NCBI GenBank assembly: GCA_002293425.1
Contig: DBDE01000031.1
Coordinates: 18,203 to 60,882, forward strand
DNA length: 42,680 nucleotides
Reading direction: 5' to 3'
From: Alistipes sp. UBA940
Lineage (GTDB): Bacteria > Bacteroidota > Bacteroidia > Bacteroidales > Rikenellaceae
Shown here: positions 13,761 through 22,296 of the stretch, in pieces
Numbering within the stretch: the stretch's first letter is position 1
Layout: each line of letters starts with the position of its first letter
The notes under the pieces: model-generated
What the model was told of the DNA's origin: nothing
Database searches by the model: none
The model's input: only the letters and a program-made list of their open reading frames with translations
Program-made: the position numbers and the translations under genes

Positions 13761-15302
13761 ATGAAAAAAGTGATTTTTTCGGCACTTTGCGTGCTGTTTT
13801 TTTCGTGTGTCCAAAGGCGTGCCGACGAGGGCAAGCTCGATTTCACTATGCGGCTTATAGAGCAGTTTTATGTCGAACCTTTGACGGCCGATTCGCTGGC
13901 CGAGCTGGCTATTCCGGCGGTGCTGGCCGAGCTCGACCCCCATTCGCAGTACATTCCGGCGAGGGATTTGCAGGCGGCCAACGAGTCGCTGGAGGGTGAG
14001 TTCGACGGCATCGGGGTGATGTTCAATATGGCTACGGACACGGTGGTGGTGCTCAATGTCATTCCCCAGGGGCCGAGCGATAAGGCTGGGGTGCAGAATG
14101 GCGACAGGATCGTTCGGATCGACGATTCGCTCGTTGCGGGGCGCAAGATAAATCAGAATGCCGTGGTGAAACGCCTTCGCGGGCCGCGGGGAACGCAGGT
14201 GAAGTTGGGCATCGAGCGGGTCGGTGCAGGGAGTGAGATTCCCATTGTGGTGACGCGCGACGCTATTCCGCTCAATGCGTTGGATGCGGCTTTTATGGTC
14301 GAGCCGGGTGTGGCGTTCGTCAAGCTGTCGACCTTTTCGCGGGTGAGTGCCGAGGAGCTGCATAAGGCTCTTGTGGAGCTACGCGAGCAGGGTATGGAGC
14401 GGTTGGTGCTCGATTTGCGGGGCAATTCGGGCGGCTATTTGGATCAGGCCATCGTGATGGCCAATATGTTTTTGCCGAAGGGCGATTTGATCGTTTACAC
14501 GGTCGATCGCGACGGGCGGCAGATGCGCGAGTACAGCAAGGGCAAGGGAGCGTTCACCGAGTTGCCGATGGCGGTCATCATCGACGAGGGGAGCGCGTCG
14601 AGCAGCGAGATCCTTGCGGGGGCCGTTCAGGACAACGACCGCGGCACTATCGTCGGTCGCCGCTCGTTCGGTAAAGGGCTGGTACAGAGGGAGATACCTT
14701 ATGGCGACGGGTCGGCCATCCGGCTCACCATTGCTCGGTACTATACTCCGTCGGGCCGCTCGATTCAGAAGCCTTTCGACGACTATGATATGGACCTGTA
14801 CAATCGCTATGTCGACGGCGAGATGTTTGCGGCCGACAGCACGCGGCAGGACACGGTGAACTATTTCACCAAAGGGGGCAGGATCGTTCACGGCGGTGGG
14901 GGCATTATGCCGGACAGGTTTGTGGGGGTCGACACGGTGGGGATGACGGGTTATTACAGGCGGGTGAACGGGCAAAATCTGATCGCTCGGTTCACGCTCG
15001 ATTGGGGCGACAGGCATCGCGAGGAGATGAATGCGGTGAAGGATGTGACGGATTTGAGGAAGATGTTTGCGCGCCACACGGGATTGATGGACGAGTTTGT
15101 TTCGTACGCTGCCAGAAATGGCGTGAAGCCCGACGGTCGCGATCTGGAAAAGTCTCGCACGATTATTGAGACACAGCTCAGGGCGTTGATAGGGCGCAAC
15201 ACGGCCGCCGATTACAACGGTTTTTGGGACAACTATTTTGCTATCGACCCCGCAATGCGCGAGGCGGTAAATATTGTTAAGAATGAAAAAGAAGAAAGAT
15301 AG
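13761..15302 (+). CDS. S41 family C-terminal processing protease, lipoprotein
   Basis: 513 residues. A short hydrophobic N-terminus ends in the lipobox FFSC (Cys16), so it is probably a membrane-anchored periplasmic lipoprotein. A PDZ domain (about 80-160, GIGVMFN...AGVQNGDRIVRID) precedes the S41 catalytic domain with LDLRGNSGGYLDQA, DEGSASSSEILAGA (probable nucleophile Ser280) and GRRSFGKGLVQ (Lys305). Such CtpA-like enzymes cleave the C-termini of envelope proteins or wall hydrolases. It starts one base after the DUF3078 stop and overlaps rnr by 20 bases. Confidence 0.93.
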   Translation: MKKVIFSALCVLFFSCVQRRADEGKLDFTMRLIEQFYVEPLTADSLAELAIPAVLAELDPHSQYIPARDLQAANESLEGEFDGIGVMFNMATDTVVVLNVIPQGPSDKAGVQNGDRIVRIDDSLVAGRKINQNAVVKRLRGPRGTQVKLGIERVGAGSEIPIVVTRDAIPLNALDAAFMVEPGVAFVKLSTFSRVSAEELHKALVELREQGMERLVLDLRGNSGGYLDQAIVMANMFLPKGDLIVYTVDRDGRQMREYSKGKGAFTELPMAVIIDEGSASSSEILAGAVQDNDRGTIVGRRSFGKGLVQREIPYGDGSAIRLTIARYYTPSGRSIQKPFDDYDMDLYNRYVDGEMFAADSTRQDTVNYFTKGGRIVHGGGGIMPDRFVGVDTVGMTGYYRRVNGQNLIARFTLDWGDRHREEMNAVKDVTDLRKMFARHTGLMDEFVSYAARNGVKPDGRDLEKSRTIIETQLRALIGRNTAADYNGFWDNYFAIDPAMREAVNIVKNEKEER

Positions 15303-17355
15303 CCCAAAGAAGGGCATTAAGGAGATTTTTACCGGTGTGGCCGATATGACCTCCGCGGGCGACGTTTATGTCAATGTAGAGGGATTGGAAGAGGACATTT
15401 TTGTCGACCAACGCAACACCAACCGAGCCCTGAACGGCGATGTGGTGGAGGTTCGAGTGACCAAACGCCGCCGCAACGGAGGGCTGGAGGGAGTCGTGAT
15501 GGCGGTACTGGAGCGCAGCAAGAGGAACTATGTCGGCGTTTTGGATGTGAGCGACCACGCGGTGTTCGTCAAGGTCGACGGGCGCAAGATGCCGGTCGAT
15601 ATTTATGTTCGCAGAGTGGAAGACGGGCCGCAACTCGTCGATGGTCAGAAGGTCGTGGTCAAGATCGTGGATTGGCAGGAGGGATCGCGTTCGCCTGTCG
15701 GCGAGGTTGTGGAGGTGTTGGGCGATGTGGGCGACAACGACGTGGAGATGAACGCCATTATGGCCGAGTTCGACCTGCCGTGGGAGTTCGAAAAGCGGGT
15801 GGAGGATGCTGCGGAGGCTATCGGCGAACCCGATGCGGCCGAGATAAAAAAGCGTAGGGATTTTCGCGGCACGACCACTTTTACCATCGACCCCGAGGAT
15901 GCCAAGGACTTCGACGACGCGTTGAGTATCAAGCAGTTGGCCAACGGACGGTGGGAGATAGGGGTGCATATTGCCGACGTGACCCATTATGTGACGCCAG
16001 GGAGCGTGGTTGATACAGAGGCTGAAAACCGTGCCACGTCGGTCTATCTGGTCGATCGCACGGTGCCGATGTTGCCGGAACGGTTGTCGAACGAGCTGTG
16101 TTCGTTGCGGCCTGACGAGGATAAGTTGTGCTTTTCGGCGGTGTTCGAGATGGACGACGAACTCACCATTCACTCCGAATGGTTCGGGCGGACGGTCATT
16201 CGGTCGGACCGCAGGTTCACATACGAGGAGGCACAGGCCATTATCGAGGGCGGTGAGGGCGATTTCAAGGCCGAGATTTTGAAGTTCAACGACCTGGCCC
16301 AACGAATGCGGGCGATAAGGTTCAAGAAGGGGGCGATAACGTTCGACCGCGAGGAGTTCAAGTTCCGGTTGGACGACAATGGCAAGCCGCTGGGGGTCTA
16401 TCACAAGGTGCAGAAGGAATCCAACCAGCTCATCGAGGAATTTATGTTGCTGGCCAACCGGCGCGTGGCCGAGTATGGCGGTCGCGGCGGAGGCAAAAAA
16501 CGCACGTTCGTCTATCGTGTGCACGACCAGCCGGACGAGGAGAAATTGTTGAAGTTCAGCGACTTCGTGATCCGGTTCGGCTACTATTTCCGGCCCGATC
16601 GGGTGAAGGATGTGTCGAGGCAGATGAACGATTTGATGGCCAAGATCAAGGGCAAGAGCGAGGAAAATGTCATCTCCACTCTGGCCATCCGAACGATGGC
16701 CAAAGCGGTCTATTCGACCGAGAATATCGGCCATTATGGCCTTGCGTTTCCCTATTACACCCACTTCACGTCGCCCATTCGGCGTTATCCCGATATGATG
16801 GTGCATCGCCTGTTGGCGCACTATCTCGACGGGGGCAAGAGTGTCGACAAGGTGAGGTATGAGGAGCTGTGCGACCATTCGAGCGATATGGAGGTGCGTG
16901 CGGCAGATGCCGAACGGGCGTCGGTCAAGTACAAGATGGCCGAATATATGCTCGACAAGGTGGGTCAGGAGTTCAACGGTCACATTTCGGGCATCACCGA
17001 CTGGGGCATCTATGTCGAATTGGAGGAGAGCCTGATCGAGGGAATGGTGTCGATGAGGGATGTGGCGGACGATTTCTACCGCTTCGACGAGAACATTTAT
17101 GCCGCCGTGGGGCAGTCCAACGGGCGAAAATTCACGTTGGGGGATCTGGTGAGGATTAAGGTGAAGGGAGCCGATCTGGGTCGTCGGATCATAGATTTCA
17201 CCCTTGTGGGGACAATAGATTTCGAGACGGGGAAGGTCAATCCTCTGCCCGAAGTGGGCTTGCGCGACGGCGGTTTCGGTCGTCGGGGCGACGAAAAGGT
17301 GGTGGGCAAGAAGCGCGGCCGCCGCGAAAAAACCCGCCGCAACACCCTGAAATAA
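15283..17355 (+). CDS. rnr: Ribonuclease R (RNB family 3'-5' exoribonuclease)
   Basis: 690 residues. RNase R degrades structured RNA processively and takes part in rRNA and tmRNA-linked quality control. Order: basic N-terminus, cold-shock domains (about 15-170), RNB catalytic domain with TIDPEDAKDFDDALSI (metal-binding Asp cluster, near residues 205-220) and HFTSPIRRYPDMMVHRLL, S1 domain (about 565-645, GHISGITDWGIYVELEE), and a Lys/Arg-rich tail. The ATG at 15283 lies inside the end of the protease gene (20-base overlap) and is preferred over a TTG three codons earlier. The stop overlaps the recR start by one base. Confidence 0.95.
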   Translation: MKKKKDSPKKGIKEIFTGVADMTSAGDVYVNVEGLEEDIFVDQRNTNRALNGDVVEVRVTKRRRNGGLEGVVMAVLERSKRNYVGVLDVSDHAVFVKVDGRKMPVDIYVRRVEDGPQLVDGQKVVVKIVDWQEGSRSPVGEVVEVLGDVGDNDVEMNAIMAEFDLPWEFEKRVEDAAEAIGEPDAAEIKKRRDFRGTTTFTIDPEDAKDFDDALSIKQLANGRWEIGVHIADVTHYVTPGSVVDTEAENRATSVYLVDRTVPMLPERLSNELCSLRPDEDKLCFSAVFEMDDELTIHSEWFGRTVIRSDRRFTYEEAQAIIEGGEGDFKAEILKFNDLAQRMRAIRFKKGAITFDREEFKFRLDDNGKPLGVYHKVQKESNQLIEEFMLLANRRVAEYGGRGGGKKRTFVYRVHDQPDEEKLLKFSDFVIRFGYYFRPDRVKDVSRQMNDLMAKIKGKSEENVISTLAIRTMAKAVYSTENIGHYGLAFPYYTHFTSPIRRYPDMMVHRLLAHYLDGGKSVDKVRYEELCDHSSDMEVRAADAERASVKYKMAEYMLDKVGQEFNGHISGITDWGIYVELEESLIEGMVSMRDVADDFYRFDENIYAAVGQSNGRKFTLGDLVRIKVKGADLGRRIIDFTLVGTIDFETGKVNPLPEVGLRDGGFGRRGDEKVVGKKRGRREKTRRNTLK

Positions 17356-17960
17356 TGTCCAAATTGTTAGACGACATAGTCCGCGAGTTTTCGCGGCTGC
17401 CCGGCGTCGGGCGGCGAACGGCGTTGCGGCTGTCGATGCAGGTGCTGCGTTGGAGGGAGGGGGACGTTGCGGAATTTGTGCGCGCAGTGAGCGATTTCCG
17501 GACCGGAATACGCCACTGTGCGCGGTGCAACAACCTGTCCGACAACGAGTTGTGTGATGTGTGTGCCAATCCCAACCGCGACCGCAGCACGGTCTGTGTG
17601 GTCGAGCAGGTGGGCGACGTGATGTCGATCGAAAAGACGGGGCAATATCGCGGCCTCTACCACGTGTTGGGCGGAGTTATCTCGCCGATGTCGGGCATCG
17701 CGCCGAGCGACCTGAAGATCGACCTGTTGACGGAAAACATCGCCTCCGGAGCCATCCGCGAGGTGATTCTGGCGATAAGCACAACCGTGGAAGGCGAAAC
17801 CACGCTGTTCTACATTCTCAACCGCCTCAAACAATTCGAGGGACTGAAAATCACCACCATAGCCCGCGGGATAGGCTTCGGCGACGAAATCGAATACGCC
17901 GACGAACTCACCATCTCGCACGCCCTGGCCAATCGACGCGAAGTCGAAAAAGCGGACTAA
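17355..17960 (+). CDS. recR: Recombination mediator RecR
   Basis: 201 residues, the normal size. RecR acts with RecO (and RecF) to load RecA onto gapped single-stranded DNA. The helix-hairpin-helix region (FSRLPGVGRRTALRLS), the four-Cys zinc motif (CARC...CDVC, near residues 55-70) and the TOPRIM domain (VCVVEQVGDVMSIEKTGQYRGLYHVLGG) are all visible. It starts on the last base of the rnr stop (TAATG). It ends against the convergent batE, whose stop overlaps (shared CTAA), so no terminator space exists between them. Confidence 0.96.
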   Translation: MSKLLDDIVREFSRLPGVGRRTALRLSMQVLRWREGDVAEFVRAVSDFRTGIRHCARCNNLSDNELCDVCANPNRDRSTVCVVEQVGDVMSIEKTGQYRGLYHVLGGVISPMSGIAPSDLKIDLLTENIASGAIREVILAISTTVEGETTLFYILNRLKQFEGLKITTIARGIGFGDEIEYADELTISHALANRREVEKAD

Positions 17961-18709
17961 TCCACCAACTCGAACACATCGCTTCGAACCCAACCGCGAT
18001 TACCATCGGCCACCGTAACCTCGCTCCACTCGCCCAACCTGTCGCGCACCCTCACAAAATCGCCCTCGTAAAGCACAAAAAGATCGGTCCCGCCGCCATC
18101 CGGCGAGCTCTTAACCGCCGCCTGAGACCGAACAACAACCCCCTGCGTCGGCCGCGAAACCTCGCCATAACCGCTCTGGGCGTAAAAAAAAGCCACCGCG
18201 AAACAAACCAAAGCCCCCACCCCGCCATAAAACCCGCCACGCCGCACCCCACGCGAAAAAGGCAACAAAAACAACAACCCCCCGGCCAACCCCAACCCCA
18301 ACATCACCAACGACAAAACAGCCCACCCATCGACGCTCAAAATCGTACCCAATCCCCTACCCCAACGCTTCAAAAACAACTCCGGCACAGGTTCTATGCG
18401 ATTGCGGGTATGGGCCGACGCAACCTCCAAATTGTGCCTAATATCTTCATCCGCAGGGCTAAGTCGCTGAGCCTTAGCGTAATAGAGTATCGCCGGCCCC
18501 AACTTACCCATCTTGAAAAGCGCATTGCCCTTATTGAAATAGAGCTTGGCACTAACCATTCCCCGATTCTCCAACGAGTCGTAGAGAGCCGCGGCCGAAG
18601 CGTAATCGCCCGCCTGATAAGCGGCATTGGCCTCGTCCCAAAGCGGATTTTCGCCGCTCCGGCAAGACATCGAAAAAAACAATATCACCCCCAGGACAAA
18701 AATTCTCAT
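17957..18709 (-). CDS. batE: BatE-like protein: TPR and SH3-domain membrane protein
   Basis: 250 residues. The N-terminus MRIFVLGVILFFSMSC looks like a lipoprotein signal with Cys16. Two or more TPR-like repeats span about 22-100 (AYQAGDYASAAALYDSL, KLYFNKGNALFKMGKLGPAILYYAKAQRLSPAD). Two membrane helices lie near 125-175, and a C-terminal SH3-like domain near 185-245 (VVRSQAAVKSSPDGGG..., GDFVRVRDRLGEWSEV). This matches BatE of the Bacteroides aerotolerance (Bat) cluster. Its start overlaps the batD stop by 4 bases (ATGA). BatA, BatB and BatC are not next to it, unlike in many Bacteroidetes. Confidence 0.82.
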   Translation of the reverse strand: MRIFVLGVILFFSMSCRSGENPLWDEANAAYQAGDYASAAALYDSLENRGMVSAKLYFNKGNALFKMGKLGPAILYYAKAQRLSPADEDIRHNLEVASAHTRNRIEPVPELFLKRWGRGLGTILSVDGWAVLSLVMLGLGLAGGLLFLLPFSRGVRRGGFYGGVGALVCFAVAFFYAQSGYGEVSRPTQGVVVRSQAAVKSSPDGGGTDLFVLYEGDFVRVRDRLGEWSEVTVADGNRGWVRSDVFELVD

Positions 18710-20601
18710 AGCTCCAACCTCGAAATTAGTTCGACCCCGCGCTTATACAAATCGCCCATCTGGGCACCTCCCGACGGCGAATACTGCGCCCGTTCGCACT
18801 CCGAAACGACATCGGCAAAATCGTCGGCATCCACCGCCGGAACACCCCGCTCGAACAGCTCCTCACGCACCCGATCCTTCGACAATTCCGAAAGCGGAAT
18901 ATCCAGCTTATCGCCCATATAACCCCAAAGACCCTTCAGCATCTCGTCGTAAAAAAGATGTCGGTCGCCGCGCCTCATAGCTCCCTCTGCGATACGTAAC
19001 CGCCTGAGTGCCACGCGATTAGCCCGCTTATTGCGCACAAATCTGTCGTTCTGCATATTGCGCACATACCGCCCGCCGAAAACATAACCCGCGAAGAACA
19101 GAGCCACCAGCGTCGACAAAACAAGAACATAGCCCCAACTCCACATAAATACCCGCCCCTTCGGCCTGAGCCCTGCCCCACCGCGCTTAATAAACTGAAT
19201 ATCCTGTCCGAAAATCCGCAAATCCTCGCGCGAAATACCACCCACAACGCCCACGGGAACGGAAATAGCAGTGGTGTCGGCCGTGACTTCGACGGCAATC
19301 TCGCGCCCCGAAAGCGTCACATAGCGTCCCGACGACGGATCGAAATAGGAGAACCCAGGGCCCGGAATAACATACGCGCCATCGGTGCGCGGAATGAACG
19401 GATAGGTAAACTCGCGATAACCCCTCGTGCCCGCCGCCGTATGTGTCGTATTATCGGCCGTGGTGACATTATACTGCTCGAACGAGGCCGGAAACTCGAT
19501 CCGCGGCACACGCACCAACGGAAAATTGCCCGTGCCCTCCAACCGTAAAACATAGCTCGCCGAAGAGTTTGCACCCACCACCGAAGGCGGCGGAGTAGAC
19601 GAAATCTCGAAATCACCCACCGCCCCGTCGAAATCCTCCGGAGCACCCGTCGGCAACTCGCGCACCGTGACACCCACCGCCCGCGACGAAAGCTTGCGCT
19701 GAACCTGCTGATAACCCGAATTGCCCCCCATCAGCTCGTCGAAAATGTTGCGCGGAGAACTCTGCGCACTCTGAACCCACACCACAGCCGTAACCTCGAA
19801 CGGCTCGACAGACAATGCGCCCGCCTGCTGGGGATAGAGCAAATATTGCTTCAACACATAACTGTTATAAACCCGCCCGTCGATGGTCTCGCGCTCCTCC
19901 ACCACCTGCGCCGGACTAATATCCTGCTGCCAAAAACCATTGAACGCAGGCGGCGAAAAATAGTCGATGCCCCCAACCTGCACCCGCGAATAGAGCCTGA
20001 GCGTCACCACCACCGGTTCGCCCTTCCACACCGAGCCCTTATTCACCGCCGCACGCACAAAAATATCGCTGTCCGAAATGGTGGTCGGCGACTGCGACCC
20101 CTGTTCCGACCGCTGAGCCGCGGCATCGGCAGAACCCACCACCTCGATAGCCACCTCTCTGGCCGAGTATGTCTGCCCATCCACCGTTACCTGCGCACCC
20201 GAAATGGTGTACACCCCCTGTTCGAAGCCTTGCAGAACGTATGTGTAAGTGGTGGTTTCGGTGCGCGAACTGGCCCCGTTAATTATCTGAACGCTGGTCC
20301 CGCGCGACTCGCTCGGGCCCGCCATCACCTCGAACCCGTCGATGACAGGAGGCGAAAACTCGGCATTAAGGCTGCCACTGACGATAAACTCGATCCGAAA
20401 CAGCTCGCCCGCCTCCACCGCACGCGGGGCCGCAACGTCGAAGCTTATGCTTTGAGCTTCGCAAATGAAAAAATGAAAAAATGAAAAAATGAAAACAAGT
20501 AAAAGATTGCCGCGCTTCGCTCGCAATGACGGCGAACAACAAGTGTCATTGCGAGGAGAACAATGTTCGACGAAGCAATCTATATCTTTTAATCTTTTCA
20601 T
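18706..20601 (-). CDS. batD: BatD-like aerotolerance protein
   Basis: 631 residues from the ATG at 20601, or 606 from a TTG at 20526. The body is typical BatD: repeated beta-sandwich regions (SISFDVAAPRAVEAGELFRIEF..., GVYTISGAQVTVDGQTYSA, EFTYPFIPRTDGAYVIPG), one membrane helix near 500-520 and a helical cytoplasmic tail. BatD belongs to the Bat membrane complex thought to aid oxygen or envelope-stress tolerance. The 5' end is odd: it runs through a palindromic repeat and an 8-base tandem repeat that encode the hydrophobic core of the signal peptide. From the TTG it reads as a normal signal peptide (MRAKRGNLLLVFIFSFF..., cleavage after about CEA). Confidence 0.85.
   Translation of the reverse strand: MKRLKDIDCFVEHCSPRNDTCCSPSLRAKRGNLLLVFIFSFFHFFICEAQSISFDVAAPRAVEAGELFRIEFIVSGSLNAEFSPPVIDGFEVMAGPSESRGTSVQIINGASSRTETTTYTYVLQGFEQGVYTISGAQVTVDGQTYSAREVAIEVVGSADAAAQRSEQGSQSPTTISDSDIFVRAAVNKGSVWKGEPVVVTLRLYSRVQVGGIDYFSPPAFNGFWQQDISPAQVVEERETIDGRVYNSYVLKQYLLYPQQAGALSVEPFEVTAVVWVQSAQSSPRNIFDELMGGNSGYQQVQRKLSSRAVGVTVRELPTGAPEDFDGAVGDFEISSTPPPSVVGANSSASYVLRLEGTGNFPLVRVPRIEFPASFEQYNVTTADNTTHTAAGTRGYREFTYPFIPRTDGAYVIPGPGFSYFDPSSGRYVTLSGREIAVEVTADTTAISVPVGVVGGISREDLRIFGQDIQFIKRGGAGLRPKGRVFMWSWGYVLVLSTLVALFFAGYVFGGRYVRNMQNDRFVRNKRANRVALRRLRIAEGAMRRGDRHLFYDEMLKGLWGYMGDKLDIPLSELSKDRVREELFERGVPAVDADDFADVVSECERAQYSPSGGAQMGDLYKRGVELISRLEL
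20465..20496. repeat. (ATGAAAAA)4 octamer tandem repeat inside batD 5' end
   Basis: Three perfect units of ATGAAAAA (20465-20488) and a fourth with one mismatch. On the batD strand it encodes Phe/Ile/Ser/His residues of the signal-peptide core. The unit is not a multiple of three, so gain or loss of one unit would shift the reading frame. Confidence 0.75.
20504..20581. repeat. REP/MITE-like palindromic element at the batD start
   Basis: AGATTGC...TCGCAATGAC (20504-20530) and GTCATTGCGAG...GCAATCT (about 20534-20581) are inverted halves of a 78-base element. The core GTCATTGCGAG with AAGCAATCT is a type of repeat seen in many bacterial genomes; the family assignment comes from memory. It supplies the candidate TTG start and the basic residues of the batD signal peptide. 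Confidence 0.75.
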
Positions 20602-20621
20602 ACTTTCATCTTGTCATCTTT

Positions 20622-22223
20622 TCATTGCTGAAAAAAATCATTCCCCTTGTCATCCACAATTATGAACGCCGGAAAATCTTCTACATAGATCTTGCGGACG
20701 GCCTCCATTCCCAGCTCGGGAAAGTCGACAACCTCCACCTTTTTAATGCTGTCCTTTGCCAAAATCGCGGCAGGGCCCCCGATGGAGCCGAGGTAGAATC
20801 CGCTGTGCTTGCGGCAAGCGTCGGTCACCTGCTGAGTGCGGTTGCCCTTGGCCACCATCACGAGCGATCCGCCCAACGACTGGAACAGATCGACATAGGG
20901 GTCCATCCTGCCCGCCGTGGTGGGCCCGAAACTGCCTGAGGCCATACCCGCCGGAGTCTTGGCCGGCCCGGCATAGTAAATCGGATAGTTCTTGAAATAG
21001 TCGGGCATCGGATGACCCTCGTCTATCAGCTTTTTGATTTGGGCATGGGCAATATCGCGCGCCACGATCATATGCCCCTTCAAGCGAAGTCGGGTTTTGA
21101 TGGGATATTTAGCAAGCGTCTCACGCACTTTATCCATCCCTTCGTCGAGGTCGATGTCGACCGCCGGAGCGAGATAGGGAGCCTCCTTAGGCAGGAATTT
21201 TTTCGGATCCTTCTCCAACTGCTCCAGCCAGATTCCATCTTTGTTGATTTTAGCTTTGATGTTCCGGTCGGCCGAGCAGCTCACCCCCATACCCACGGGG
21301 CACGAAGCGGCGTGGCGCGGAAGACGAATAACCCGTACGTCGTGAACCAAATATTTGCCGCCGAACTGCGCCCCGATGCCGCTCTCGACACAAATCTTGC
21401 GAATGCGCTCCTCCCACTCCAAATCGCGGAACGCCCGTCCCCCCTCGTTTCCACAGGTCGGCAAATTGTCATAATATTTAGCCGACGCCTTCTTCACCGC
21501 CGCAAGGTTGGCTTCGGCCGAGGTGCCGCCGATAACAATGGCAAGATGATAGGGCGGACAGGCCGAAGTGCCCAGATCGCGGATATGTTCTCTGAAAAAC
21601 TGCTCCAAACTGTCGTCGTTCAGCAACGCCTTGGTCTGCTGATAGAGGAACGTTTTATTGGCCGAACCGCCCCCCTTGGTGATGAACAAAAACTTATATT
21701 GGTCGCCACGCTCGGCATAAATGTCAATCTGGGCCGGAAGGTTGGTTCCGCTGTTCTTCTCCTCGGTCATCGTCAGCGGCACAACCTGCGAATAGCGCAA
21801 ATTCTTCTCCCGATAGGTCTCAAATACCCCCTTGGAGATCCATTCCGCATCGTCCACCCCTGTGTAGACATCCTCGCCCTTCTTGCACACCGCAATGGCC
21901 GTTCCGGTATCCTGACAGGTGGGCAACTGCCCCTCGGCCGCCACCACCTGGTTCAAAAGCATCGTATAGGCCACAAACTTATCGTTATCCGTCGCCTCGG
22001 CATCGTCCAGAATATTGCGCAACTGCTGCAAATGCCCGGCCCGCAGATAGAACGACACATCGTCGAAAGCCTCCCGACTCAGCAACTCCAGCCCCTGCGG
22101 ATCGATATGCAAAACACTTCGGTCGCCGCACTTTTGGACGGAAACGAACTTGTCGGTCAAAAGGCGATACTCTGTGTTATCTGCGGACAAAGGAAACGGC
22201 TCCTGATAGTTGAACGTGCTCAT
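20622..22223 (-). CDS. Class I fumarate hydratase ([4Fe-4S], fumarase)
   Basis: 533 residues. It interconverts fumarate and malate with an oxygen-sensitive [4Fe-4S] cluster, in the reductive TCA branch that supplies fumarate for anaerobic respiration. Cluster cysteines are C103 (PTCQDTGTAI), C222 (GTSACPPYHLAIVIGGTS) and C316 (GVSCSADRNIK). The spacing of 119 and 94 residues equals that of the structurally known Leishmania enzyme. N- and C-terminal domains are fused in one chain (FumA/FumB type). The gene is divergent from fba with interlocking promoters; batD starts about 20 bases after its stop. Confidence 0.95.
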   Translation of the reverse strand: MSTFNYQEPFPLSADNTEYRLLTDKFVSVQKCGDRSVLHIDPQGLELLSREAFDDVSFYLRAGHLQQLRNILDDAEATDNDKFVAYTMLLNQVVAAEGQLPTCQDTGTAIAVCKKGEDVYTGVDDAEWISKGVFETYREKNLRYSQVVPLTMTEEKNSGTNLPAQIDIYAERGDQYKFLFITKGGGSANKTFLYQQTKALLNDDSLEQFFREHIRDLGTSACPPYHLAIVIGGTSAEANLAAVKKASAKYYDNLPTCGNEGGRAFRDLEWEERIRKICVESGIGAQFGGKYLVHDVRVIRLPRHAASCPVGMGVSCSADRNIKAKINKDGIWLEQLEKDPKKFLPKEAPYLAPAVDIDLDEGMDKVRETLAKYPIKTRLRLKGHMIVARDIAHAQIKKLIDEGHPMPDYFKNYPIYYAGPAKTPAGMASGSFGPTTAGRMDPYVDLFQSLGGSLVMVAKGNRTQQVTDACRKHSGFYLGSIGGPAAILAKDSIKKVEVVDFPELGMEAVRKIYVEDFPAFIIVDDKGNDFFQQ

Positions 22224-22230
22224 AATTGTT

Positions 22231-22262
22231 TTTGGATTTGTGGTGCAAAATTACTAAATTTG
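22231..22262 (+). promoter_or_regulatory. Promoter of the fba gene
   Basis: TTTG (22231-22234), 20 bases, TAAATTTG (22255-22262) match the Bacteroidetes consensus, 34 bases before the fba ATG. It overlaps the divergent fumarase promoter almost completely; the two -7 boxes are separated by a single base. Confidence 0.78.
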
Positions 22263-22276
22263 CGCACAATTTCAAA
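22246..22276 (-). promoter_or_regulatory. Promoter of the fumarase gene
   Basis: On the minus strand TTTG (22276-22273), 19 bases, TAATTTTG (22253-22246): a full match to the Bacteroidetes -33/-7 consensus, 22 bases before the fumarase ATG at 22223. Confidence 0.75.
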
Positions 22277-22296
22277 CAATCAAACTTATCGAATTT

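Noticed and set aside
15277..16983. 568-codon minus-strand frame opposite rnr
   Set aside because: Antisense shadow of a well-supported gene.
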